Made by a program: the position numbers and the translations under genes. DNA of 64,000 nt from Pohlia nutans (lineage: Eukaryota > Streptophyta > Bryopsida > Bryales > Mniaceae): the NCBI GenBank assembly GCA_022496805.1, contig CM040089.1, positions 36,998,372 to 37,062,371 of the forward strand, given 5' to 3'. Below the pieces are notes generated by a model, which searched no databases, was not told where the DNA came from, and saw only the letters and a program-made list of their open reading frames with translations. This document shows, piece after piece, positions 11,503-21,905 of this stretch (position 1 is its first letter; each line of letters opens with the position of its first letter).

Positions 11503-11576
11503 TTTAGGTGCTCTCCAATACCCAGTCCCTACTGTCCCTATTCAAGATTCAAATTGTTAAGATCGTTTCAAACTTC

Positions 11577-12036
11577 TTAACAACCAATCTCTGAGTCAAC
11601 CAAAGAGGAAACGACTAATTGATGGGGCTAACAGAGTTGGTTGAATTTAGAAATTGAGAATCCAATGTCTGGTGTACATGGTTGGATTATATATCAAATT
11701 AGAAAGTCAAAGCAGTTTGGAATATAGTGAAAGCTTCATTTTATTCAAAGATATAGCCCTCCAAAGTTGAGCACATTACAGAGTGGGTCATGCCTCTAAC
11801 ACTGAGTTCATCCCGAATCATGTTAGGTCGATGACTCAATTCAATACAAACTTGAATCTCATTACATCTTTGCATCAAATATCTCATGGACAACTGATGA
11901 GATTCGGGGTCTATAAGTTGCTACGAGTTCCACAAATGCCAAATCAAACCGTAGTTTTGTTCAAGTACATCTAGATTCAATATGTCTAAATCCACCCATC
12001 GAGCTCTCTTTGGTTGACTCAAGGATTGCTTGTTAA
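11577..12036. mobile_element. TTAA-bounded element with ~30-bp TIR, family H
   Basis: It starts TTAACAACCAATCTCTGAG and ends with the complement (CTCAAGGATTGCTTGTTAA); the TIR continues as TCAACCAAAGAG. TTAA occurs at 11577-11580 and 12033-12036. The sequence is unrelated to the CCC-ended families, so it is a second kind of TTAA-flanked element. It truncates the right end of the kinase relic. Confidence 0.65.
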
Positions 12037-12213
12037 AATTTCAGATTTATTACATCAAATTTCATGGTCAAAAATCCTTAAAGGGTCAGAAGTACGTCCT
12101 ACCTTAGCACGGACATCAGCCATTGTCCTAGTAATCTGCACTTGTTAGTATAGAATTACAAATGTGTCTTTGCCTCTAAATTACTATTAGGTAATGAACA
12201 TAGAAGGCTAGTA

Positions 12214-12818
12214 TAGTACCCACCAACAAGTTTACGTTCATTCAACTTTTCACAGAACTGTCAATAAAAATTATAAAAATTATAAGCTTTGAGCCTAATT
12301 TGGACAAGTTTTAGTGCACAAGATGAACCATACATATAATTGAGTTTTGATTTTATATATATATATATATATAAAAAAAAAATATATAAATATATAAAAA
12401 ATATATATATATATATATATATTTTTTTTAAATCTATTTTTATTTGAAATTCAAACCTTTATTTTTTACCCTTAATTCAAACAACTACGAATACAAATTT
12501 TGTTACTTATGGTTTATAAAACTTTCAATGGAAAGAATGCAGATCCTTTGTAGAATCACGTGGAAAAAAAAATCATGAGCTTTGAGGTCATATTTACTAA
12601 AATATCAATGTTTGAAGTTTTCAGTTCAGAAATGTTCAATTTGAATATCAATTTTATATTTTTTTAATATCTGATCCAAAAATTGTCCAAAGAAGTAATT
12701 TTCACACTTCAAATGGTTTAATATATCTTAATATTAATATTGATATTTTTTATAAATTTACTTATTTGATTCAATTCTTTGAAAAGCTGAATGAACGTAA
12801 ACTTATTGGTGGGTACTG
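12214..12818. mobile_element. TA-flanked element with ~29-bp TIR (mariner-like MITE)
   Basis: The termini TAGTACCCACCAACAAGTTT and its complement (AACTTATTGGTGGGTACTG), continuing as ACGTTCATTCA, lie next to TA dinucleotides at 12212-12213 and 12819-12820. The 605-bp interior is AT-rich and includes an AT microsatellite at about 12353-12421. TA duplication is typical of Tc1/mariner-type elements. Confidence 0.75.
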
Positions 12819-13099
12819 TACAGTACTCCAAACTTGATAGTAATGACATTGAGCAATGCAGATTGGGAAAGTCATTAAAACTTCTCAAAACTTTTTGAGT
12901 TTAAGGATAACTTTAGTGTTTTGAACATTCGTTTACCAAAGGAAAAAGCACTCAATCTTGTAATGCATTTTGAGAGGATTTCTAATCAATTTGCCAAGCT
13001 TATTTTTTTAACTCTAAGCCATTTGCACATTAAGAGCGATGTGCAAATTGAATGTTCAACCAGCAACTAGAAACCTGTAATATATCACCTAGTGGAGGC

Positions 13100-13329
13100 T
13101 TAACTCCTAAAGGACCAAGGATTCATGGTTTTAAAATGACAAATTCAATTGATCATATTGTGAAAAATATAATTAAATGGGATCAAATTTTATATCTCTA
13201 GAATCAGTGAAGAACAATGCATGTGTTGGTCAAAAAAAAACAAATTTGAACAAAAGGAAGTCCACGTAGAACCTACTAAAAACTATTAAAAAAAAACATG
13301 AGGTCCACTTTGGGCTTCTTAGGGGTTAA
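13100..13329 (+). mobile_element. TTAA-bounded MITE, family D
   Basis: A 230-bp element starting TTAACTCCTAAAGGACCAAG and ending GGGCTTCTTAGGGGTTAAC. A truncated relative lies at 38875-38990 (shared AATCAGTGAAGAACAATGCA-like and TGTTGGTCAAAA-like text). Confidence 0.65.
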
Positions 13330-13481
13330 CAGATGTTCACTTGGTGCGAGGTTTAGTGCATGTAGAGCAAATTGGACTTCCTTCTTGTTTCCTTCTTACT
13401 GGGAGTCGCAATCCACGTGACTAGGTAAGGTTGTCTCCTCATATTGCTGATTCGGTGATAATTACATAATATAGTATACTA

Positions 13482-15832
13482 CTATCTGTTAGCAACAAGC
13501 CAATTTTTACAAATATACTGACCTAAAACCAACAAGATTGGTAATAAAGCAACTATTAGAACTGAAGCCAAGCTGCGGGTCATCTCCTGTCGTCGGCTAC
13601 TGCAAAAAAATGCGTTGATAGGAGTAAGTTGATATAAATTCTGATCAGTCATCAGGAACTCGAATTAGAATTTCCATTGACATAAACAATGCATCAAGAT
13701 TTCAATAATTATGACATGCCTCCATGGTAAATGTACCACTAAGATCATACACTGATTGCTACGTTTGCTAGCATCGTTAGGGGAGTAGCTATAATAACAT
13801 CACGGTTTCTAAATGTAACTTATTAAGAAGCTGTAACATTGCTTGAGCTACTGCCCTACATTGCTAACATTGTAGCACACAATGTATGATCCTAGTAGTG
13901 TAAGTGTTTAGATTTAGACTCTAAAAGAACTGTATCTGTATCGTGTACGATTTGCTTTGTTATGGAATGCAAAATTGAGCTACTCAAACTAAACAACAAA
14001 AGGGACAAAAAGTACCTTCTTTGGGGATTCTTGTAAATGCGCTTAAGCCGTTCGGTCACTTTTGAGAAGGAAGGCCGGTCTTCGGGCTCGGTCTTCCAAC
14101 ATTCCTCGATGAGCACTATCAATTCCTCATCATACCAAAAGTTCTTTTGGCTGCACTCTTTACGGAGAGGAGGTCTGACACCTGACTTCACGTCTTTAGT
14201 CTTCATTCGTTCCAAATTCCCTGTAAGAACCTGAAATGCTGTGATGGCAAAGCTATAGACGTCACCTTTCTTTGCAATACCAACCGGCATCGCCTTTTCA
14301 AAAGTTCCAGACTCGAAGTCGCGCCGCTGCATGACTTCCGGTGCAGCAAACATAGTCGTTCCTTTAGCAGGTTCGAAGGTACGCTGGCAAGGCTCTATGA
14401 TTCTGGCGCTACCAAAATCAGCCACCTTCACAATATAGTGCCATACATCTCCGACTATCTCACAATGGCTCACGAGAATGTTTCCAGGCTTCAGATCCCC
14501 ATGAACTACGTCCTGCTCATGCACGTGTGTCATTGCTTTTGCGATTTGCAGTAACATGTCCACAGAGTCCTGGCGTGAAAACGGTGGCTCACCACCACGT
14601 CCTTTGTCTGCAATAAGACATTCAAGATTACGCTCCAGTTTCTCCAATAGCAAACACAAGCCGTCATACACACCGAAGCTGTACACGATGTGAGGATGGG
14701 ATTTAACCCGTCGCACAACCTCTAATTCTCTGGAGAACGTTTCTTTTGCAAAGAACTCTTTTCTAACAAAAATGCCACCTCGCCATGACAGAGTCCAAAC
14801 TTGGCCTTCGCTACCTCGTCCCAACAATTCTTGGGAGTCTACAATCACATCCAAGTCAGTTGGTTCTACCTTCCAAAATGATCTCTTTTTAGGATTTTCC
14901 GTGTCCATATCTGACATACCAACACCATTGATCTCATTCAACATCTGTTCAGGATTTGCCGTGTCCATATCTGACATACCGACACCATTGATCTCATTCA
15001 ACATCTGATTCTTCCACTCTTTCAACAGCTTCTCTATGGGAAGAATATTCCCTTGTAGTGGTGCTTCAAGAAAAGTGGAAGGAAAATATTCTATCACCGA
15101 GTTCTCCCCTTGTAATGGTGCTTGGAGGAAGGTAGAAGGGTAGTACTTGCTGGCTGATTCATCATCTCTGACAACGCGGAGGCTCTTCCAGTATGGCCGG
15201 CGGGGTACAACGTTACTGTGTATGGTGAAGATGCTAGAGAAAATTCTGCGACGTGCTTCTTCTGTTGAATTCGAGTAGAAGAGTACAAAACATTGTGCTT
15301 CTGTCAAACTCGAGGACTCTAACTTACTTGATTCATAACTAAAATCTGTTCTAAGCCATAGATCCTCCGAATCGCTCAAGAAAAATTCCTCGGTTCGATT
15401 TGCAGCGAGGCAAAGATCTCTCAGAAGCTTCACTTGCGTGCTTCGTAGGTCAGAACAGGACTCTCGAAACTTACGAGACAACCTGACATATTGAGATGGG
15501 TTCAGCTCAGTGCAACCTTCCACCATAAACAGCTCGGTTGTCTTGGTTTCATTCAGATTCGCACTACCCTCAATGAACTCAGATCCAAACGGTACTCCAA
15601 CAGTAGGGCTACTTCGCAATATCTGAGCGAGCTTAAACACGTGCGAAGAAGCTTGGTTATCAAAAACTCCCTCTTCTGAACCGTGCTTTTGTCCGAAAGT
15701 GAATACCGCGCCAAGTTTCAGAACGTGAAAGAAGATGTAAGCTAACACTCGTTTCAAAACGCTTAAGAAGCCGCAAGAAGGCCATTTGTTGTCTGTCATC
15801 CTAGCTAGACCTCCTTCAATCACAAAAACCAT
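13482..15832 (-). CDS. TKL-type protein kinase with probable C-terminal membrane anchor
   Basis: Two exons are proposed: 15832-14016 and 13599-13482, joined at AG|GTACTT and TTGCAG|T; the frame stays open for 644 aa. The N-terminal half (about 1-330) is of unknown family and has two adjacent tandem duplications, of ~19 aa (APLQG units) and 20 aa (MLNEINGVGMSDMDT units). The kinase domain runs from about 335 to 605: glycine loop LLGRGSEGQV, Lys in VRKEF, catalytic loop HGDLKPGNIL near 442 (HGD replaces HRD) and DFG near 471, so the catalytic Asp and metal-binding Asp remain. The second exon encodes RSLASVLIVALLPILLVLG, a likely transmembrane helix, before a stop. The first Met follows an in-frame stop, but open sequence upstream (15816-16058) hints at a missed N-terminal exon. 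The gene is divergent from the kinase gene at 18015. Substrate unknown. Confidence 0.75.
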
Positions 15833-16058
15833 TCACAAAGACCTGAGGCAAATGCGTTCCATTTACCAGGACCTCTAACCTAGCCTGCTCCTGCTCAAAA
15901 GGCTCAATGCTTCGTCTCCACAAAGCGATGTCAATTGTCTGAACTTTGTCTCTTGCCAGCACGAAGACCGACGTGCATTCTTGGATCTCAATGTAGGGCT
16001 GGGGCTGGCGGGAACGGGTGAGGGCCTCACGACGATGAACAGGGACACTGTTTGGGAT
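15816..16058 (-). other. coding-like segment upstream of the minus-strand kinase
   Basis: An open frame without a Met runs into the kinase start region in a different frame. It has a protein-like composition, including IEIQECTSVFVLARDKVQTI and EPFEQEQARLEVLV, and ends QVFVNGFCD then TGA. It could be an upstream exon of the kinase (a GT follows CCTCAG near 15855) or an N-terminus lost through a frameshift. I do not recognise the domain. Transcript data would decide. Confidence 0.4.
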
Positions 16059-16059
16059 T

Positions 16060-18014
16060 CCAGGCAGTCGTGCGTAAATTAGGGTCTACACGAACATATG
16101 AAGAGCCAAGGACTGTGCACTACTACAGTCTTGTTACGTCAAGTGCAGGCCGCAGGGGTGCCATTGTCAGAAGTTTAGGATCGTCTTTTTCAGAGTATTA
16201 TCTCCACGCTAACAAGTGCGTCAGCATCAGGCACTCAATCGTTCTTGTTGGGTCGCACTTTCGTGATCTAGTCCGCAGTTGAGCGTTTGTAAAATATTTG
16301 GAAACCGATGGAATCTCGCATGTTTTAGGTTAACCTCAGAGTCAAGTTCAAGCTAGGGTCCATATATAAGTTACCTGGGGTTCCATACTACTTCATGTAC
16401 TGAAATCACTATGCACCTGAAGCAATCCAGAGTACAATGCTAGCATTTCAAAACCCCTAAGTTGTGGAGGTAGGGATGGAGGAGGCGGTGTGCGAGCGAG
16501 CGAGCGAGGGAGAGGTCGAGGCTTTCAGCCACTTCGCCGGAGTACCAAGCATGGATGTTGCGCACTTTGGTATTCAAACATTTGGGACCTAGAAACTCAG
16601 AAGTAGATGATCTTGTCCTGCATTTGGACAAGAGTGGTTGCGGTGACCCTACGTACTGCACATGCTGCACAAAAGCTTAGTGTACGTGGTTCTTACCGTG
16701 TGTTTTTTCAAGGTTTTGCCCACATTGCAGGCCGTGAAATTAAATCGACACAGGGCGCCACTGAAGCTCCAAGGTGAGCCAAATGTACTTTACAGCATGG
16801 AAAGTGAAGCTCAGGAAGAGCATCGGGTAAAGAATTTGGAGCATGTGATTGAAGCCTTGATCGGTTGGAAACTCTTACGTTAAATGTCAGGACTGTAGTG
16901 GCCCTTGCCATTAGTACGCAAGCAGCTAGGGTGAACGAGAGGCTTTTTCCTTCACATGAACTGGGGCAGTGGTACTACTTCAGGAAATCAGGACCAGCTG
17001 TGGCAGCTTCAGATTGGATCTGAAGCAGTACAGTTACAGCTTATAACGTATTTTTCTATGCACACAATCTTCATAGTGTATTCCAAATCTTTGTAGAGAA
17101 CTTCTCATCTCTTTCTATTCTCAACTTTCCATAGTATACTCCTCAAAATAAGACTACTAGTGTGTGACATGGGCTATGCTAAATAGAATACTTTATGGGC
17201 TCGCCACGTCGTGTAGTGGGTGCATGCTACCACCTCGGTGCTTCGCGACTCGGAAATAGCATGCACCCGCTACATGCCGTAGCAGAGCCCATGGAGTACT
17301 CTATCTAACTCTATCTAGTACATGTCTACCTCAATCACATATAACTATGGCCACTTTGTGTTGATTTAAAATGACAAAAGAGCAGTGCTGTTAATATTTT
17401 CCTCGTATCTGTAATAAGCAGAGGGCTTTGAAACTCTACAGTAGTTGATTTCGTGGAAGATGCAAATTTGTGTGAAATCATGACGTGTATTATATGCAGT
17501 ATGTGGTTTGTTATGGCTGATGTGTAGGCGTTGACTACAGAGGGTCCAAGCTTGCATTGGATATCCTCATTTTAATGAAGTCAAGAAGACGATCGGGGTT
17601 CGTGAGGACTTACTGTTAGTCCCCCCAGCTCGATCTTGCAACCATAGTGCGGATTTGAAGAACAGCTTATGAGGGGATTGAGGGCACTATTGAATCAAGC
17701 TCAGCGGATGTAAGTCCAATTTCTGTACCATCCAATCCCTCGGTAAGTGACAAACTTGGTTTTCTCTGCCGTGTATTAATCTCAAATTCAAAATTCAGAG
17801 TAGCGCAATTATAATAGAATCTCTAGAATTTTTTCATGATAACGAAGAGTGCCGAGGTAGTGTTCAAACATGTTGAGGGAGTAATAATTGTGTGATGTAT
17901 GCTGATGCATCATAGATTGTGATTTGTGAGAGCGCTCCACTTGTAAACCTCATTTCACTTCTTATCTTGCAGATTGTAGGATCAGGAACTTTGCTTTCCT
18001 CACGAGTGCTCAAG
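16060..18014. other. intergenic region between divergent kinase genes
   Basis: Probably holds the 5' regions of both kinases. It contains the hairpin element at 17184-17303, and possible unrecognised upstream exons of the plus-strand gene: an acceptor-like CTTGCAG ends at 17972. No promoter element could be assigned with confidence. Confidence 0.4.
17184..17303. repeat. 120-bp hairpin-forming inverted repeat
   Basis: The left arm TAGAATACTTTATGGGCTC pairs with the right arm GAGCCCATGGAGTACTCTA. An inner pair, TAGTGGGTGCATGCTA and TAGCATGCACCCGCTA, extends the stem, leaving a loop of about 30 bp. It may be a small MITE; no clear target duplication was identified. Confidence 0.6.
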
Positions 18015-21000
18015 ATGTGGGAGTTTTGGGGACCAATCTGGAAGGCAGCACGTTTGTACTTCTTTCCAGACCCCCTTGGTGTCAATAACGTCTTGTCTAA
18101 TCATAAGGTACTGTCGAAGGATTTGAAAAGTGGGCGCCTTCTAGGGAAAGGTGTGTCCGGTATTGTGTATGAGACGAGGTGGAATGGACACAGGTATGCG
18201 AGGAAAGACTTTCTACAAGTGCAGAGAGACGTTTTTGAAAGAGAAGCAGTTGTTCTTGTGCGTCTCAAAATTCACCCGAACATTGTGCAAACGCATTGCT
18301 GGACAATCGACAAAAGAAGTTGCTCACTTGTCTTGGAATTCATGGACGACAATCTTCTGAATGTGATAGAAAAGAGGAAGGCTTCTCATCGACAGACACA
18401 GAACGGTTTGAGCCCAAGTGAATCATCTCAAAAGAGCCATTTGATAGACCTCCACAAGTTCATCGAGGAACTTAGGAATGAAGGTACTAATGAATCACCT
18501 CCTGTTTCTCCTTTCAACATACGAGAAGCGGTGTCAATTATACAGCAAATTGCTGAAGGCATGAGATTCTTGCATGAAAATGGAGTGGCACATGGTGATC
18601 TGAAACCGAGAAATATTCTAGTCACATCGGTTCATCGATATTCATACTCTTTCGATCAACACATGGATATTCTAGTTAAGGTGGCTGACTTTGGTCTGAT
18701 CAGGACGAAGAAGAAGAGCATGAGTTTGGTTTCACCTAAGGCAAGGAAGTTGGAGATTGCTCGATGGAGTGCACCAGAACTTTTTGAAGATCTGAACCTT
18801 TTGAGAGCGGGCAAGGTCCGCCAGGATGACTCTTTTACAGACTCGGATTCGGACTCAGATGCAAGCGACAAAGCAAGTGATGCAAATGCTGATAATGTTT
18901 TGGACACCGTGGCTATGATGAAGGCCGATGTTTACAGTTTTGCTTTAACTTGCTCACAAATCTTGACTGGTGAAGAACCATATCGAGGTTTGGGCTTGAA
19001 AGAGTTAGTGGAAGAAGTATCCATCAATTTGAGGCCAAGACTACCACCCAATAGTCATAAAAGTCTGGATAGCCTCATTAGACAGTGCTGGGGTAGGAAG
19101 GCCGGGAGACCTAATTTTCGTCGCATCCTCTTACACCTAAATGACAATGTTCGGCGAGAGATAAATGGTAAGCTTTTTCTCAAATCATACCATGGTATGC
19201 TTATGCTTTTGGTACGTTGAATTTTGATTTTTATGTACTGTGTAGTGTTGAAAGGGGATGTCAAAGTTTGTGCTAACAATGTCAGTAAATCCATTATATC
19301 TATTGATCCCTAGTGTTTTTAGTTCTATTGACAGTGCATCCCATCGCTGCACGTTTACTTATTCTATTTAGTGTCTTCCATGGTTTAATGTAACACCAAA
19401 ATAGTGTACCATGATTTCTTTTTGTTATATTGTGTACTACCATCGAGAAGCTTTTTAGTGAATAGTCATTCTATTCAAGAAGTGTCCAGTCAACAAGTGG
19501 CCAACACAAGATCCAAAGCTTAGTAAAAGGTATTCATCAATATGTATAGTAATTCATGATGTTCCTAGTGTTTAATAGGACTACAAAATAGTGTATCATA
19601 CCCTAAATAGAATAAACCAAAGAAGGCAGAGTGAGACCATCCCTGATGAAATTTACACGTGCTCAGCTTCCCAAGCTATTGAGACTTTGGAATACCCGAG
19701 TCCAAGTAAAGGCGATCCAAATTCAGCGCCGTCCTCGCCGTCCGAGTACTCATTTTCCGAAAATAGGAGTACACCCATTTTGCATCCGAGTACACCCATT
19801 TTGCGTCCGAGTACACCCATTTTGCATGATGATGATGTCATGGATTTTCTTAAGACACTCCCGAAGAATCCTAAATGGGGCCATTTTTTCAAGGAATTTG
19901 ATGATATGAAGGTGTATAAGAAAATTGGAGTTGATTCGCAAGCAGCGGAGATATTTGAAGCGGAATGGTTCAGAGGAAAAGATGGCAAAATGGTCGAATG
20001 CTTGTTGAAAGTATATAGAGGTTTAAATTTTTCAGTGTCTATTGAATTGTTAAAGTTTTTTATCAGTAGTGCCAACGAAGCAGATCTAGGAAGATCAAGA
20101 CTTGTACACATTTTGGGTGGAACGATTCTCCAGGTTGAGCCGTTTCGCGATAGCCGTTTCGCAATTTTGATGGAGAGATGCTGGGGTGATCTTCGACAGC
20201 TCATTGATATGGAGATCTTACGCAACAAGAGCAAGCGAGGACCACCTTTTAGACAAGAGGTGGCCAAAGAGATCATGCAACAGATTGCAGAGGGCATGGA
20301 GGAATTGCACAGATTTGGCATTATCCATAGAGACCCCAAATCATTCAATGTGCTTATCAAAGACATTGACTCTTTTCACTCTGGTTCAGTGTCCTGCAGG
20401 TTAATAGGTTTTGAAGCTCCAGAATGGGGAATAGGGACTGGGTTCTGGAGAGCACCCGAGGTCCTCCACCAATTGAAGTTGAGATTGAATGATTCTGAAT
20501 TATGGAGATCATCCAAAATGGAATTCACTAAAGCGGGGGATGTTTATGGCTACGCTATGACATGCTACGAGATTTTGACAGGGTGCATCCCTTTTCAAAA
20601 CGAGCGTTTTCCTAATTACCACATTGTCCTTTCTGGAGAAAGACCATCGTTGTCTGAAATCTCCATACATTCTGAGCTGAAAGACTTGATGACAAGATGT
20701 TGGGATCCAGATCCTTCAAAGAGGCCGATCTTTCAAGAAATAGTAGTGACTTTGAGGAACATAACATTTTCCGAAGAAACAGGAGTCCCAAGAACCAGGA
20801 GTTCTAGTCTAGAGGGGCAAGCGATAATCATGCAGGAGGCCGAGGCGAGCAGCTCGAAATACAGTGCGGATGATGAGTACGTGACTGCTTGGTGGCGGTG
20901 GCTGGAGCAGCTGCGGAGCAAGCGGGGGAACAAGGTGGATGTCGGGATCATGGCCAAGTTGTGGAAGCACTTGACGGTGATGAATTTCCCGTCGTCCGCT

Positions 21001-21747
21001 CTGGATCTTGTGCACGTCGCCGTCTACCAAAACTTCCAGCGCCTCATCGAGCAAGACGCATCGTTTGCCTCGTACTTGCTCCGGCCTTGGGTGAAACCCT
21101 CTTTTTTCGAGGAGTTCGGTGATGGTGAGTTGGTGATGGGGAAGAAGATCGGCGAGGGAGGCCAGGCTGAGATCTTCAATGCCACCTTTCATGGCCAGGA
21201 TGAGGATGTGCTCAAGGTGTTCAAGCCCGACTTCTCTATTGCCGACCTCGAAGGCCACTGGACAGCCCGCATACCTCAAGTTCGACATGCTTTAGAAGCC
21301 ATCAAGAATGTCTGCACAATGTCCAACAGTGTGTGTGTGAACAAGCATCAGTGCAAACGCATCGCCGATCGTTTCAGTGCCGTGGGCAAGGGCCTGGGGT
21401 GGGATATTAAGCTTTTCGATGGCGGAAATTATGCTTCTGACCTGAAGGACTATCCTGCGTTTGACCGAGAGTTTGACGAGCTTCTGACAGTGCTACGAAA
21501 AGGAGAGGCTCTGGTATCGTCGTATGTGGATTCCAAAGGAATCAGCAGCATGGTAAGCCGGACGATCAACCGAGAAGCATTCATCGAGATTCACAAGGAG
21601 CTTGAATTCTGGAAGGATCGGATGATCTACTACCGAGACCGCGAGCCTGGGCAAGTGATAGACTTCGAATCATGGGAATATGAGGATGCTGAACGGGATT
21701 TGAACGAGTTGCTTAAGGTCATGCCTGAGATCAAAGTCTCTGAATGA
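18015..21747 (+). CDS. kinase-pseudokinase fusion with HeLo/MLKL-like helical region
   Basis: I join 18015-19167 and 19592-21747: the donor AATG|GTAAGC and acceptor AAAATAG|TG are in matching phase and give 1102 aa. The first domain (to ~385) is a TKL-like kinase: GKGVSGIVYE, Lys in YARKDF, HGDLKPRNIL, ADFG, APELF, with an acidic DSDSDSD insert. A Ser/Pro linker has three STPIL repeats. The second domain has IIHRDPKSFNVLI, but the DFG position reads IGFE and the glycine loop is degenerate, so it is probably a pseudokinase. Next come GKKIGEGGQAEIF and VLKVFKPDF, the start of a third kinase lobe that stops early, and a helical region (about 960-1080, VCVNKHQCKRIADRFSAV) like the four-helix domain of plant MLKL/HeLo proteins. 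The start Met (MWEFWGPIWKAARLYFFPDP) is the first ATG after an acceptor-like CAG; upstream exons are possible. If the intron call is wrong these are two genes. Confidence 0.6.
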
Positions 21748-21905
21748 GTGGACATTAAGAAGGTGACCCAGGTGGTGTTGGAGAGGAGCGGTGTTTAAGA
21801 TGCAAGTGACACGTTCCCGAGTTATCTCAAGGATTGGTTCTGACTTTGCTGGGAAGGTGTTCAAATCTGGTGCAATTGACGCGGCTGGGCACAATCCTAG
21901 CATGC
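21748..21905 (+). pseudogene. decayed 3' continuation of the kinase-fusion gene
   Basis: Downstream of the stop TGA the same frame keeps protein-like text: VDIKKVTQVVLERSGV, a stop, DASDTFPSYLKDWF, a stop. This suggests the ancestral protein was longer and the present stop is a recent nonsense change. Confidence 0.45.

Larger units (their letters stand above)
9791..11576 (-). pseudogene. kinase gene relic split by two transposons
   Basis: Three minus-strand pieces (about 11503-11576, 10194-10300 and 9791-9949) align in order with the pseudokinase part of the plus-strand gene at about 20400-20750. Readable residues are KTGDVYSYAMTCYEILT, CIPF, and LKDLVLRCWDPDPSKRSTF; the intact gene has AGDVYGYAMTCYEILTGCIPF and RCWDPDPSKRPIF. 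A 244-bp hAT-like MITE sits within the CIPF codons and a 1.2-kb palindromic element sits upstream, both with exact target duplications. The outer ends abut TTAA-bounded elements at 9790 and 11577. There is an in-frame stop in the last piece. Clearly a dead paralogue. Confidence 0.85.

Noticed and set aside
19653..20366. 237-aa frame antisense to the kinase fusion, and similar long antisense frames at 20809-21288
   Set aside because: They are shadows of a strongly supported plus-strand coding region and contain no recognised domain.
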